Part shown: positions 31,015-41,845 of the stretch, piece after piece
How positions within the stretch are numbered: the stretch's first letter is position 1
How the letters are laid out: every line of letters begins with the position of its first letter
Assembly: GCA_021773395.1 (NCBI GenBank)
Contig: JAJFKB010000015.1
Location: 1 to 64,000, forward strand
Direction: 5' to 3'
Length of the DNA: 64,000 nucleotides
Source of the DNA: Gammaproteobacteria bacterium
Lineage (GTDB): Bacteria > Pseudomonadota > Gammaproteobacteria > Pseudomonadales > IMCC2047
The notes under the pieces: model-generated
Seen by the model: only the letters and a program-made list of their open reading frames with translations
The model's database searches: none
What the model was told of the DNA's origin: nothing
Translations under genes and position numbers: made by a program

Positions 31015-31566
31015 TTATCTGTTCCTGGAAGCGCGCCATATATCAGGTTCTATCACCAGACTTTGTTCTGAGTCGTTCACTGTCACCTGCTGGTCTTCGA
31101 TACAGAAATGAAGCTCCATGGTTCGTTTTGCCATACCTGCCAGGATATCGGTAATTTCCTTGTGCAGGTTGTAGATACTCAAATTATCGAACCGATCCAG
31201 CTTGTGTAATATAGCGCTCCACCAAATGTTCGCTGCTCCTCCACCATAGGTATACAGAATAACCTGCCTTGCGCGCTGACAGGCTTTGCGAATGCGTTTT
31301 TCATCAGGTAATCCGAGTTCAATCCAGAGAAGCGTTTCGCCCACGAGATTTTTTTTCCAGATCTCGGGTTCGTTTTCTGCACTCAGTCCCTTGGTGAAAT
31401 GAAGATCTTCGTGGGCGTTGAGTGCAAAAGCCAATATCCTGATCATCATTCTTTCATCGGTTTCTGAAGGGTGGCGAGCGATGGTTAAATTGTGGGCAGC
31501 GTAATACGAACGATCCATGTCGGCAATATGAATATCAGCTTTAAAAACAGTAGCTTTTTGTGCCAT
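31015..31566 (-). CDS. yaeQ: YaeQ family protein
   Basis: 183 residues, matching YaeQ in length and sequence: KATVFKADIHIADMDRSYY at the start, HPSETDERMMIRILAFALN, and ELGLPDEKRIRKAC with AYGGG-like TYGGGAANIWW. The fold is PD-(D/E)XK nuclease-like; in E. coli YaeQ has been linked to transcription antitermination, but its role is uncertain. Divergent from rapA. Confidence 0.92.
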   Translation of the reverse strand: MAQKATVFKADIHIADMDRSYYAAHNLTIARHPSETDERMMIRILAFALNAHEDLHFTKGLSAENEPEIWKKNLVGETLLWIELGLPDEKRIRKACQRARQVILYTYGGGAANIWWSAILHKLDRFDNLSIYNLHKEITDILAGMAKRTMELHFCIEDQQVTVNDSEQSLVIEPDIWRASRNR

Positions 31567-31681
31567 AAATACGCGCTCTGTGGCAATAATGAGTGATTCT
31601 GTGGTCAGTTTAACTTATCATCCGCGCCTTCATGTTGCAGAGCAAATCTGTTTAACCCCTATATTTAATCAAGAGGACGTC

Positions 31682-34552
31682 GTGTCAGTTCCAATTTTTA
31701 TTCCTGGACAGCGCTGGATTAGCGATACAGAGATTAACCTCGGGCTGGGTATTGTCGTCGAACAGACAGGCCGTCAAGTCGATTTCAGTTTTCCCGCAGC
31801 AGGGGAACGACGTACCTATGCAATAAAAAATGCACCGGTAAGCCGTGTTACCTATGAGGTGGGTGATGAGCTGACCAGCTCTGATGAATGGACCATGCAG
31901 GTGCAGCATGTACAATTAACTGATGGATGCCTGATTTATAGAGGAGTAGACGGTGCGGGCAATAAACGAGAGCTGCATGAGCTGGAGCTGAGCGCGTTTG
32001 TACGTTTTAACACGCCTCAGGCCAGATTGTTTGCCGGGCAAATTGAACACAATAAACACTTTGAACTGCATTGTGAGACGTTGGCCCACAAAGCTAAACA
32101 GCAGCGTTCCAGCGTCATGGGATTGCTAGGTGCCCGGGTTCAGTTGTTACCACATCAGCTATATATTGCGCAGCAAGTTGCCGATCGCTATGCCCCTCGG
32201 GTGCTGCTGGCCGATGAGGTCGGTTTGGGTAAAACCATAGAGGCGGGCATGATCCTGCATAAGCAGTTGAACAATGGTCGTGCCCAGCGCGTTCTGATTT
32301 TAGTTCCCGAGAATCTGCTGCATCAGTGGCTGGTGGAAATGCTGCGGCGCTTTAATTTGCATTTCACCATTCTCGATGAAGACCGCTGCAGCGCTTTTGA
32401 TGACCAGACAAACCCCTTCGATAGCGCTCAACTAATCCTGTCTCCCCTGAATTTTTATGCGGCGAACAGGGATATTCAAAGCTTAGCGACTGCCTGCGAT
32501 TGGGATCTGCTGGTGGTGGATGAGGCGCATCATCTGGGTTGGAATGAGCATCAGGTCAGTGAGGAATATGCCTGTGTCGAGCGACTGGCACAGATTTCAA
32601 AAGGACTATTGCTATTAACGGCAACACCCGAGCAACTGGGGTTGGAAAGTCATTTTGCGCGTCTACGTCTGTTGGATCCAGACCGTTACTATGATCTGGA
32701 AAAGTTTCGCGCGGAAGAGACTGAGTATCAACAGATCAATGAAGTCGTTAAAGATCTATTGGCCTGGCATTCTGGAGCATTGCAACAGCAACAGGAAGAG
32801 CGCACTGACGATATGCCGCTTGACGACCTAATCGCGCGCTTGCAGCATTATCTTGGTGCGGAGGCTTTGCAAGCATTGCATGCCGTCGCTGATCATCGCT
32901 CCGCCGGCCAGGTGGTGGACACCCTGATCGCAACATTATTGGATCAACACGGAACTGGCCGAGTGTTGTTTCGAAATACCAGGGACAGCATCAAAGGATT
33001 TCCTGAGCGGCAGTTAATTCGACATCCATTGGGCGAGCTGCCCTTGTCAGCGCAGGACTGCGCCGAACAGGCGATAGAAAGCCTGCTGTGTCCGGAAGGG
33101 CTGATGGGGGAAGACTGGCTCAAGATAGACGCTCGTGTTCACTGGTTAATGGCTTGGCTAAAAGAAAATCGATCTGAAAAGCTGGTTGTTATCTGTGCTC
33201 TGGCCGAAACGGCAATCGATCTCGATCAACACCTGCGAAAATCAGGTTTTGCATCGGCTGCATTCCACGAAGGTCTCGATTTGGTTGCCAGAGATCGCGC
33301 CGCAGCACATTTTGCTGATATGGATGAAGGTGCACAGCTACTGGTTTGTTCCGAGATTGGCAGTGAAGGACGAAATTTTCAATTCGCCCATAATCTGGTG
33401 CTATTTGATTTGCCGTTGAACCCGGATCTTCTGGAGCAGCGAATTGGTCGATTGGACCGAATCGGCCAGAAACATAGGGTTAAAATTCATGTGCCCTATT
33501 ATGAGTCGAGCGCACAGGCAAGGCTTCTGGATTGGTACGATACAGGAATCAATAGTATTGAAAGAAATTCGGATGCCGGTTCGGCCATATTTGAGTGGTT
33601 GGGTGATGCCCTGATCAATTGGTTAGTGATCGGTCACGATTCGAGCATATTGGACGATACGCGAGAATTGGCACGGCAATATAGGTTGCGGCTGGAGAAC
33701 GGTAGAGATCGTTTGCTGGAGATGAATTCCTGTCACCCAGAGCGTGCAGCCAGTCTGTTAAAGGAAATTGAGGCACATCAGGAAGAGCGAGTACTGTCCG
33801 AATACATGGAGCGGTTGTTTGATCAGTTTGGTGTGGACCAGGAAAAACACAGTGATTTCAGTTCAGTGGTTTATCCGGGCGATCACATGCGTTGCAGTCA
33901 CTTTCCCGGTCTACCCGAGGGAGGCGTAACCATAACCTGCGATCGTAACTTGGCACTGGCAAGAGAGGATATCCAGTTTTTAAGCTGGGAGCATCCGATG
34001 GTGACGGGTGCGATGGATATGGTATTGCAGGAAGATTTTGGTAATAACGCCGTATGTACACTCAAACTGCCGCCCCTGCAACCGGGTACGTTACTGCTCG
34101 AGACGCTGTTTGTGATGCGTTGCCAGGCACCGCAAGAGCTGCAGCTTTTTAGATACTTGCCATTGACCACTGTGCGACGGGTATCGGATAGTCAGGGTAA
34201 AGATTTAACCCATGTATTGACGCAAGAGCGATTAGATCAAAGAGTAAAGCCGATAAAAAGGAATGTTGGCCGTGAGCTGGTCAAGCGCGCACAGGAACAG
34301 ATAGAGACATTGATGAAGCATTCGCAACAGAGCATTTCGCAGCAGCACTCACAGATTATCGAAGAGGCGCGAACCAGGATGTTAACGTTGCAGAATGCCG
34401 AATTGCAGCGTCTGCAGCGGCTCTCCTTAGTCAATCGGAATATCCGCAAGCAGGAAATTGAGCAGATTAAATTTGAAACCGAAGCACTTGAACACTATTT
34501 GAACAAAGCGCAGCTTATTCCAGATGCTTTGCGCGTTATTCTTGTGGTCTAA
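31682..34552 (+). CDS. rapA: RNA polymerase-associated helicase RapA
   Basis: Swi2/Snf2 ATPase that recycles stalled RNA polymerase. 956 residues from this start, close to the 968 of E. coli RapA. Order: Tudor-like N-terminus (GQRWISDTEINLGLGIV), Walker A DEVGLGKTIEAGM near residue 180, DEAH box VVDEAHHLGW, helicase C-terminal motifs EIGSEGRNFQF and QRIGRLDRIGQ, then the RapA C-terminal domain. Start placed at GTG 31682 because AGAGGA lies just upstream, because family members begin shortly before GQRWISDTE, and because it leaves 115 bases to yaeQ; a GTG at 31580 would add 34 unconserved residues. Confidence 0.93.
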   Translation: MSVPIFIPGQRWISDTEINLGLGIVVEQTGRQVDFSFPAAGERRTYAIKNAPVSRVTYEVGDELTSSDEWTMQVQHVQLTDGCLIYRGVDGAGNKRELHELELSAFVRFNTPQARLFAGQIEHNKHFELHCETLAHKAKQQRSSVMGLLGARVQLLPHQLYIAQQVADRYAPRVLLADEVGLGKTIEAGMILHKQLNNGRAQRVLILVPENLLHQWLVEMLRRFNLHFTILDEDRCSAFDDQTNPFDSAQLILSPLNFYAANRDIQSLATACDWDLLVVDEAHHLGWNEHQVSEEYACVERLAQISKGLLLLTATPEQLGLESHFARLRLLDPDRYYDLEKFRAEETEYQQINEVVKDLLAWHSGALQQQQEERTDDMPLDDLIARLQHYLGAEALQALHAVADHRSAGQVVDTLIATLLDQHGTGRVLFRNTRDSIKGFPERQLIRHPLGELPLSAQDCAEQAIESLLCPEGLMGEDWLKIDARVHWLMAWLKENRSEKLVVICALAETAIDLDQHLRKSGFASAAFHEGLDLVARDRAAAHFADMDEGAQLLVCSEIGSEGRNFQFAHNLVLFDLPLNPDLLEQRIGRLDRIGQKHRVKIHVPYYESSAQARLLDWYDTGINSIERNSDAGSAIFEWLGDALINWLVIGHDSSILDDTRELARQYRLRLENGRDRLLEMNSCHPERAASLLKEIEAHQEERVLSEYMERLFDQFGVDQEKHSDFSSVVYPGDHMRCSHFPGLPEGGVTITCDRNLALAREDIQFLSWEHPMVTGAMDMVLQEDFGNNAVCTLKLPPLQPGTLLLETLFVMRCQAPQELQLFRYLPLTTVRRVSDSQGKDLTHVLTQERLDQRVKPIKRNVGRELVKRAQEQIETLMKHSQQSISQQHSQIIEEARTRMLTLQNAELQRLQRLSLVNRNIRKQEIEQIKFETEALEHYLNKAQLIPDALRVILVV

Positions 34553-34612
34553 TGTATCTATATAAATTCGCTCGCCTGCTTCATGAGCCAGTAGTTAGAC
34601 GGTAGAGGTCCT

Positions 34613-34897
34613 ATGTTTATTTTTTCGGTCAGCGCCAAAGCACGTAAAGCGATGGAAGGGATCGCCATTGGCCAGGAAGTCCCCTTTATTGTCTACATTA
34701 ACTTCAAAGATCCCATGGGCGCGGAGAAACTCTGTCAGCTATATCTGCTGCGCGCAGGATTCAATGAGATTGAGATCGGTAAGCGTAAAACGGTATCTGA
34801 AAGTCTGCTGAAAGATCAACGTGTGGTGAATGCCGACAAAGCGTTAAAGGAAGCATTGGAAAAAGGTTACGCTGTTCAGCTATTCGATATGCATTAA
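34613..34897 (+). CDS. Small conserved cytoplasmic protein, function unknown
   Basis: 94 residues, no family recognised. It is charged, with alternating strands and helices (PFIVYINFKDPMGAEKLCQLY, then EIEIGKRKTV), no signal or membrane segment. Sixty bases after rapA on the same strand, and followed by a hairpin. The start has an AGAGG-type site upstream. Confidence 0.6.
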   Translation: MFIFSVSAKARKAMEGIAIGQEVPFIVYINFKDPMGAEKLCQLYLLRAGFNEIEIGKRKTVSESLLKDQRVVNADKALKEALEKGYAVQLFDMH

Positions 34898-34900
34898 TAC

Positions 34901-34934
34901 CAGCTCAAGCGAACAGACGTTCTGGAGCTGTTTT
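34901..34934 (+). terminator. Probable rho-independent terminator
   Basis: CAGCTC and GAGCTG form an outer stem and GAAC/GTTC an inner stem around AGAC, followed by TTTT. It begins four bases after the stop of the small gene and ends the rapA direction. Confidence 0.45.
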
Positions 34935-35165
34935 GCGCCTCACAAAATCACCTGATTTTATATTTCATAAGCGAATCATATAGTCAGCGTTTAGTCTAAT
35001 AATTTGTACTATACTGATTACTACAGAATGCTCATATTGACCAAGGGATCTAGCTGGGCGGGCTTACCCGTCATTCTAACCAATATAACCGGGTATTCTC
35101 GGATTCTAAATCTAAAGAAATTGGTATAACGGTGCAAATAAAGGTATTTGTTGAGTACCTGATCA

Positions 35166-38100
35166 ATGAACAAACTATCAGATTATAGGCTCGTCAGAGC
35201 CTATATGGGCAATCCAGGAAAGCGCATCAACGGCTTGTTGATGAGTTTGCTATTGGGTGCAGCACTTATCGCAAGTGCTGAAGAACCTGTCAGAATAGTT
35301 CGAGTCGGCATTTACAATAGTCCCCCCGCAATTTTTATTAATGATGATAACGACCCTGATGGTTTCTGGCCACATTTGCTTGATCATATTGCTACCAAGG
35401 AAAACTGGCAGTTGCAGTGGGTAGAGTGTGAGTGGGCGCGATGCATGAGTCTGCTGGAAGAGAATAAAATTGACGTAATGCCGGATACTGTCATTAACCC
35501 GGAAAGACAAAATCGTTTTGATTTTTCAAACGAAACAGTCATAGTCAGCTGGTCGAGAGTTTATGCTCATCCCCAAGCAGACATTCAGACAATTCTGGAT
35601 CTGGAAGGTAAGCGGGTGGCTGTATTGGCAGAAAGCGCAAATTATAAAGGGCAGGGTGGTATAGCCGAATTGGCAGAAAGCTTTGCTTTGGATATTGAAT
35701 TTGTGGAGTTGCCAACCGATTTGTCAGTACTTGCCAGCGTTGAAAAAGGGGCGGTCGCTGCCGCTGTAGTGAATAGGGACTTGGGTTTCCTTTTCGAGCG
35801 TGACCTGAAGGTGCAGAGAACACCCATTATATTGCAGCCTGTGGATCTCAGGTTTGCCTTGACTAAAGGCACAGAACTTAGCGGCTATTTGATCGATATT
35901 CTTGATTGGGAATTACAGCAACTCAAGTCACGGTCCGACTCCATCTATTATCAGTTATTGGAGGAGAAATTGTTACAAAAGTCGGTAGAAGCACCGGGGC
36001 TGCCCGACTGGCTTTATTGGATTTTGGCTGTGGTATTTATTATTTTTCTGCTATTACTGGCCGGCAGTTTCGTGATGCGGCTGCGTATCCGCCAAAGGAC
36101 CAAAGAGTTAAAAATGGAGGTCCGCTCGAGAAGACATTCTGAAGGTAAATTACAAGAGAGTGAACAAAGGCTGCAATCGATCATAGATAACGCGCCATCA
36201 ATGGTATTTGTCAAAGACAATCAGGGAAAATATCTGTTAGTTAACAGCTCTTTTGAAAAAATGCTCAATCGTGAAGCCAGTCAAATTATGGGTAAAACAG
36301 ACTTTGATTTTTTTCCGGCAGAGCTGGCACAAAAATTTAGTGGTGAAGACAAACAGGTAATAGAGAAAAACGTTATTCTCGAAATCGAAGAACGGTTGCC
36401 TGAATATACCGGTATTGATCACTGCGCAACCACCAAGTTTCCTTTGTACGAGCAAGGTGTGGCATATGCCGTTTGTGGTATTTCGACTGATATTTCAGAT
36501 CGTAAGAAAGCTGAGTCATTGCAGCTAAGTCAGCAGAAAGTATTGGAACAGATTTCACGGGGCGATCAATCATTAGAACAGATACTGCACACTATTATTG
36601 AATTGACTGAAAGTCATACACCGGATATTTATGGTTCCATTTTATTATTAAAGGGAAGTCAGCTACGCCACGGCGCAGCGCCCAGCCTGCCTGCCGACTA
36701 CGTCGAGTTGATTGATGGTCTGGAAATCGGGCCAGAAGTAGGTTCCTGCGGTACAGCGGCATATCTGGGAGAGCGAGTTATCGTTGAAGATGTGCTGTTG
36801 GATTCTAAATGGCAGAATTATCGGGACCTCGCCAAGCGGCATGGTTTTCGAGCTTGCTGGTCTGAGCCGATAGTGGATAGGCATGATAACGTACTAGGCA
36901 CCTTTGCCGTCTATCGCGCTGAGCCAGGAACGCCGGATAAAAACGAAATTAAGATGAGTGAAGCGATGGTGCATGTCGCAAGTATCGCAATTGAACAGGA
37001 GAGAACCAAAGCGCAGCTGGCCAGTGCGTCAGAGGAGTGGGTTCAGGCTCTGGACCATTTTGAGGATGCTGTCTATCTCACGGATATGAACCGCAATCTG
37101 ATTGCGGCTAATAAGGCATTTTATAACAGAATCGGATCAAAACCCCAAGGGAGTGTCGGAAGACCGGTGTTTGAGCTTATCCATAAGGATGATGAGCAGC
37201 ATGATCGTACCAGTTGCCCTTCCTGTCAGTTACAGGATCAGCATCGTGAAGGCAGTGTCATTATGGAGGCGAAGGATCCTAATAATCTGGAATCCTTTCC
37301 CATTGAAATACGTGTGAAATTGATTAAAACGGATTTTGAGGAACCAACTGGCATGCTGATCAGCGTGCGTGATTTAACCAAAGATCGAATGCTAGAGCAG
37401 AAACTGCGTTTATCGGCCAGTGTGTTTGAGAATACCAGTGAGGGTGTGATTATCAGCGATAAGCAGGGCACCGTTGTCGAGGTCAATCGCGCATTTACCG
37501 AGATACTGGGCTACGAACGTGATGAAGCGATAGGTCAGAATCCCCGCATGTGGAAGTCGGATCGCCATGGTGAGTCTTTCTATCGGGATTTTTGGAACTC
37601 GTTAATGACTGTCGGGCGTTGGCGCGGTGAAATATGGAATCGGCGCAAGGATGGATCGGTTTTCCCGGAATGGTTGTCGATCAGTCAGGTGGTTGATTCA
37701 GAGGGCGAATTAACCCACTTTATCGGTGTGTTTACGGATATCAGTAATTTAAAGGAATCTCAGGAGCAGTTGGATCATCTGGCTCATCATGATGCGCTGA
37801 CTGATCTGCCTAACCGTTTGCTATATGTCGAACGCTTAACGCAGGCGATCAAGCATGCCGAGCGTCAGAACAAACAGCTGGCGATTGTTTTCATCGACCT
37901 GGATCGTTTCAAGAATATTAACGACAGTCTGGGGCACCCCGCTGGTGATCAGTTGCTTTGTCTGGTCGCAGAGAGACTAGAGGATGTGGTGCGTGAGGAT
38001 GATACGGTAGCCCGAATCAGCGGTGATGAGTTTGTGTTGTTGCTGGAAGACATTGGTAGTTCCAATAATGCGGCACATGTTGCGCAAAAAGTGATGCGTA

Positions 38101-39092
38101 TCTTTGATAGTAGCTTTCAGTTAGAGGGTCGTGAAGTACAGACCAGTGCCAGTCTGGGTATAAGCCTGTATCCGCAGGATGGTGATGATGCCGCTACTCT
38201 GCTGCGCAATGCCGATGCCGCCATGTACCGGGCCAAGGACGAGGGACGGAACAATTATGAGTTTTATACAGAGGAGCTGACGCGCAATGCATTTGAAAGG
38301 GTGTTGCTGGAGAACAGTCTCCGCCAGGCGCTAGACCATGAGCAGTTCCTGCTGTATTACCAACCTCAGGTTAATATATTTACCGGGGAAATTATTGGCG
38401 CGGAGGTGCTGATACGCTGGCAGCATCCGGATCAGGGCATGGTTTCACCGGCGAAGTTTATTCCTATTGCCGAAGAGTGTGGATTGATTTTGGCGATCGG
38501 TGAGTGGGTGTTACGTGCCGCCTGTGAGCAGGGAAAACGTTGGCTTGATCAGGGTATTAATTTTGGCCAGTTGGCCGTTAATGTGTCAGGTGTGCAGATA
38601 AAAGATAGTGGGCTGGTTGACCGGGTAACTAAAATTATTGAAGAGACCGAGTTTCCTGCTTCCTGCCTGGAACTGGAGATTACTGAGGGTTTCATTATGC
38701 AGCAAACCCAGTTTGCCATTGCCCAGCTGGAAGCATTACGAAATCTGGGCTTGACACTGGCTATCGATGATTTTGGTACGGGCTACTCTTCTTTGAGTTA
38801 CCTGAAGCGGTTGCCGATACAGAAACTTAAAATTGACCAGTCCTTTATTCGTGATATTCCTGACGACCTTAACGATATGGCCATTTCCAATGCAGTGATT
38901 GCCCTGGGCGATAGTCTGAGTCTGGAGGTTATTGCCGAAGGTGTCGAAACCAAGGAGCAGGCCGACTTTTTGAAAAAGGCCGGTTGTAGTCAGGCTCAGG
39001 GTTTTCTCTATAGCCGACCGGTACCTGCGGAGGAGTTTGCACAATTGCTCAAGGAAATGAAAAAAGATGGTGTGGTTACATTGACTCCCTAG
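35166..39092 (+). CDS. Multi-sensor c-di-GMP protein: periplasmic SBP, PAS, GAF, PAS, PAS, GGDEF, EAL
   Basis: 1308 residues. N-terminal signal (to about 38), periplasmic solute-binding type 3 domain (about 42-270, NSPPAIFINDDNDPDGFWP), membrane helix near 282-306, PAS (about 328-450), GAF (455-608), two further PAS (about 622-740 and 745-868), GGDEF (870-1035) with the motif written SGDEF near 951, and EAL (1048-1298) with AEVLIRW, IDDFGTGYSS and LKIDQSFI. Both catalytic domains look intact: it could make and degrade c-di-GMP in response to a periplasmic small molecule. The start is uncertain (35166 or 35205). Stop overlaps the convergent gene's stop within CTAG. Confidence 0.92.
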   Translation: MNKLSDYRLVRAYMGNPGKRINGLLMSLLLGAALIASAEEPVRIVRVGIYNSPPAIFINDDNDPDGFWPHLLDHIATKENWQLQWVECEWARCMSLLEENKIDVMPDTVINPERQNRFDFSNETVIVSWSRVYAHPQADIQTILDLEGKRVAVLAESANYKGQGGIAELAESFALDIEFVELPTDLSVLASVEKGAVAAAVVNRDLGFLFERDLKVQRTPIILQPVDLRFALTKGTELSGYLIDILDWELQQLKSRSDSIYYQLLEEKLLQKSVEAPGLPDWLYWILAVVFIIFLLLLAGSFVMRLRIRQRTKELKMEVRSRRHSEGKLQESEQRLQSIIDNAPSMVFVKDNQGKYLLVNSSFEKMLNREASQIMGKTDFDFFPAELAQKFSGEDKQVIEKNVILEIEERLPEYTGIDHCATTKFPLYEQGVAYAVCGISTDISDRKKAESLQLSQQKVLEQISRGDQSLEQILHTIIELTESHTPDIYGSILLLKGSQLRHGAAPSLPADYVELIDGLEIGPEVGSCGTAAYLGERVIVEDVLLDSKWQNYRDLAKRHGFRACWSEPIVDRHDNVLGTFAVYRAEPGTPDKNEIKMSEAMVHVASIAIEQERTKAQLASASEEWVQALDHFEDAVYLTDMNRNLIAANKAFYNRIGSKPQGSVGRPVFELIHKDDEQHDRTSCPSCQLQDQHREGSVIMEAKDPNNLESFPIEIRVKLIKTDFEEPTGMLISVRDLTKDRMLEQKLRLSASVFENTSEGVIISDKQGTVVEVNRAFTEILGYERDEAIGQNPRMWKSDRHGESFYRDFWNSLMTVGRWRGEIWNRRKDGSVFPEWLSISQVVDSEGELTHFIGVFTDISNLKESQEQLDHLAHHDALTDLPNRLLYVERLTQAIKHAERQNKQLAIVFIDLDRFKNINDSLGHPAGDQLLCLVAERLEDVVREDDTVARISGDEFVLLLEDIGSSNNAAHVAQKVMRIFDSSFQLEGREVQTSASLGISLYPQDGDDAATLLRNADAAMYRAKDEGRNNYEFYTEELTRNAFERVLLENSLRQALDHEQFLLYYQPQVNIFTGEIIGAEVLIRWQHPDQGMVSPAKFIPIAEECGLILAIGEWVLRAACEQGKRWLDQGINFGQLAVNVSGVQIKDSGLVDRVTKIIEETEFPASCLELEITEGFIMQQTQFAIAQLEALRNLGLTLAIDDFGTGYSSLSYLKRLPIQKLKIDQSFIRDIPDDLNDMAISNAVIALGDSLSLEVIAEGVETKEQADFLKKAGCSQAQGFLYSRPVPAEEFAQLLKEMKKDGVVTLTP

Positions 39093-41254
39093 CCATTTTC
39101 CCTTGCTTCAACGAAGGTCATCTCTTTAATCGGTAGTTTACGTATTCTAGTCCCGCTGAGTTTGAATAGCGCATTGCAAACCGCAGCGGCCGCCGGCGGT
39201 GTGCCGGGTTCACCAACGCCACCAATCTCTGCGTCGCTTTCCAAAATGGCGACCTCGATCTCAGGCATCAAATTGGCAGGGAGGATCGGGTAGTCGTGGA
39301 AGTTGCTCTGCACGGCTTTTCCTTCCTTAAAAGTAACTTCTTCCAATAATAACTGTGACAGACCTGTGGAAATGCCGCTTTGCATCTGTGCTTCAATGGT
39401 ATCTGGATTAACTACCTTGCCACAGTCAATGCTACACCAGATTTTGTGTATTTTGGGTTGTTCCCGCTCGATAGAAACTTTTGCAACCTGAGCCACGATA
39501 GAACCGAAAGATTCATGGAGTGCGATGCCATAGGCGTAACGCATTGCATCCGTTTCAATAACTCCGGCCTGATAACTTGCAAGCTGCGTGGCAGTCTGCA
39601 GAACCTTTAAATATCTGGGCGATGAGTTAAGCAGCTCACTTCTGAATACTAATGGTTCTACGCCAGCTGAATAGGCCATTTCGTCTATAAAACTTTCCGT
39701 AATAAAACCATTGAAGGAGTGGCCGACGGAGCGCCAAAAGCCAATGGGAATCTGATGAGTATGTTTTATCCAATCAACCCGCTTATTAGCGATAGCATAG
39801 GGTTGATGGATAGCACCTTCTACTACTGAGTTATCTGCCTGGCCGGGTTTGAGTGGAAAGAGCCGGCCAGCCGGTCCTTCCCCTGTGAGACTTATATGCC
39901 AAGCCGTAATATGTTTACTTTTATCCAGTGCTGCCCTGTGTTTAACCACGGTCATGGGCCGGAAAAAATCCTGTTGTAGATCCTCTTCGCGGCTCCAGAT
40001 CACCTTGACCGGTTGCCCGATCTTCTTTGCCAAAACCAGTGCCTGCTCGGCGTAGTCCTGATAAAAACGTCGGCCAAAGCCTCCACCCAGGTAAGGTGTA
40101 TGAACAGTTATTTTATCCAGGGGTAAACCGGTAATTTTTGCAGCCAGTTGCGCAAAAAAATCAACACCCTGGTTTGGCGCCCATAGTTCACACTGGCTGC
40201 TGGTAACGTGGGCAGTACAATTCATCGGCTCCATGGTGGTGTGGGCCAGGAACGGGACTTCATAAGTGGCCTCGATCTTGTCAGCGGCTTTTTCAAAAGC
40301 ATTTTCAATATCGCCCTGATCCTCTGCGGTTAGACCGGGTTCATCGGCCCTTGCTCTCATTTCCCTGGCCAAGCCTTCGGAGGAAAAACTTCTGTTGTCA
40401 CTTTTTGCGTAAGACACGGGTAAATTATCCAGTGCCAGTTTGGCGTGCCAATAGCTATCGGCAACCACCGCAACACCCTGGGGAATTCTTTCCACTGCAA
40501 TAACACCACGCATGGATTGAACTGCATCCGCATCCACGCTACTGATAGTCTCGCCATAAACAGGGTTTCTTTTTACCGCAGCATAGAGCATTCCCGGGAC
40601 TTTTACGTCGATGCCAAACTCCGCTGTACCATCTGTTTTTGCCAGCGTATCTTTTCGTTTGACCGGTTTGCCGATATAACGAAAATCTGATTCTATTTTT
40701 AGCGGAGGTGATTCAGGAACGGGCAGTGTGGCGGCTATTTCAGCCAGTTGGCCATAGCTCAGCTTGCGCCCTGAGATTTTGTGGCGTACCTGCCCATTAT
40801 CGGTATCCAGCTCGGCCAACGGCACGTCGAGTGCCTGAGCCCCTGCCTGTAACAGCATCGCTCGGGCAGCAGACCCTACTGTTCGCATCAGCTCATAGCT
40901 TGAGCGAACACTGCGACTGCCTCCAGTATAGCGCTGGGTACCGCCGAACATTGTTTTATACTGATCCCCATGGGGTGCCTGTGTGACTTCGATACTGTCC
41001 AGATCGATATCCATCTCCTCTGCAACCAGCATCGGTATCGAGGTGTAAGTTCCCTGACCCATTTCAATGAAAGGGTTATAAAAGGTTACTTTTCCCTCTG
41101 GGTTCAGATTAAGAAACGCAGTGAGTGCGGAAGCTGGCGAGTTTTGGGATGCAAGTGCTTTGCGTGAGCTTAGGGGTAACAGAAATGCAAGCGTTAGCCC
41201 GCTTGCACTGCCTGCCAGGAACTGACGCCGTGAAAGGTTTTTTATCTGATTCAT
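39089..41254 (-). CDS. Molybdenum hydroxylase large subunit (IorB/xanthine dehydrogenase-like)
   Basis: 721 residues. A twin-arginine signal ([13 protein letters not shown]) sends it folded to the periplasm. It binds the molybdopterin cofactor: repeated aldehyde-oxidase segments, [16 protein letters not shown], and the region of the catalytic Glu in [15 protein letters not shown]. This isoquinoline 1-oxidoreductase beta type works with a small 2Fe-2S subunit, encoded just upstream with a four-base overlap, and usually passes electrons to a cytochrome. Substrate cannot be told (N-heterocycle or aldehyde). No maturation gene (XdhC) or cytochrome subunit adjoins. Confidence 0.92.
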   Translation of the reverse strand: MNQIKNLSRRQFLAGSASGLTLAFLLPLSSRKALASQNSPASALTAFLNLNPEGKVTFYNPFIEMGQGTYTSIPMLVAEEMDIDLDSIEVTQAPHGDQYKTMFGGTQRYTGGSRSVRSSYELMRTVGSAARAMLLQAGAQALDVPLAELDTDNGQVRHKISGRKLSYGQLAEIAATLPVPESPPLKIESDFRYIGKPVKRKDTLAKTDGTAEFGIDVKVPGMLYAAVKRNPVYGETISSVDADAVQSMRGVIAVERIPQGVAVVADSYWHAKLALDNLPVSYAKSDNRSFSSEGLAREMRARADEPGLTAEDQGDIENAFEKAADKIEATYEVPFLAHTTMEPMNCTAHVTSSQCELWAPNQGVDFFAQLAAKITGLPLDKITVHTPYLGGGFGRRFYQDYAEQALVLAKKIGQPVKVIWSREEDLQQDFFRPMTVVKHRAALDKSKHITAWHISLTGEGPAGRLFPLKPGQADNSVVEGAIHQPYAIANKRVDWIKHTHQIPIGFWRSVGHSFNGFITESFIDEMAYSAGVEPLVFRSELLNSSPRYLKVLQTATQLASYQAGVIETDAMRYAYGIALHESFGSIVAQVAKVSIEREQPKIHKIWCSIDCGKVVNPDTIEAQMQSGISTGLSQLLLEEVTFKEGKAVQSNFHDYPILPANLMPEIEVAILESDAEIGGVGEPGTPPAAAAVCNALFKLSGTRIRKLPIKEMTFVEARENG

Positions 41255-41715
41255 ACAGCCCCCGCTTTAGTATCGACCAGCGAGCGGATGGCCTGTTTGA
41301 TTCGAACATAGCTGCCACAACGACACAGGTTGGTCATGGCCTGTTCGATATCCCTGTCATTGGGTGAAGGGTTACGCGCCAGCAATGCCGCCGCTGACAT
41401 GATCTGACCTGACTGACAGTATCCGCATTGCGGTACATCAATTTTACACCAGGCCTCCTGGACCGGATGTGCCACGCCATGTTTTGATAGGCCTTCGATG
41501 GTGGTGATTTTTTTCCCAACAGCAGCACTCACCGGTAAAGTGCACGATCGTACGGCAATACCATCGATATGGAGGGTGCAGGCGCCACATTGTGAAATAC
41601 CACAGCCGAATTTGGTCCCGGTCAGCCCAAAAGAATCTCTGATTACCCAGAGTAATGGTGTGTCCGGCTCGATATCAACCTCATGTTCAGTGTCATTTAT
41701 ATGCAGTTTAATCAT
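41251..41715 (-). CDS. 2Fe-2S subunit of molybdenum hydroxylase (IorA-like)
   Basis: 154 residues. Plant-type [2Fe-2S] site in [18 protein letters not shown] with the fourth Cys in RSCTLPV; second [2Fe-2S] site formed by [11 protein letters not shown] and [11 protein letters not shown]. It relays electrons out of the Mo centre of the large subunit. Start set at 41715, with AGGTGG five bases upstream; an upstream codon at 41724 lies before that site. Confidence 0.94.
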   Translation of the reverse strand: MIKLHINDTEHEVDIEPDTPLLWVIRDSFGLTGTKFGCGISQCGACTLHIDGIAVRSCTLPVSAAVGKKITTIEGLSKHGVAHPVQEAWCKIDVPQCGYCQSGQIMSAAALLARNPSPNDRDIEQAMTNLCRCGSYVRIKQAIRSLVDTKAGAV

Positions 41716-41845
41716 ACCGACCACCTATGATTGAGAATATATAATTCGCATACCCGGAAATTTTTACTGCTTGATCGTGAGATACGCAGATTTTTTATCG
41801 AGCAGAGATAGCTATGACCTGATCCGAGTCAATCCGTTCACAGAA

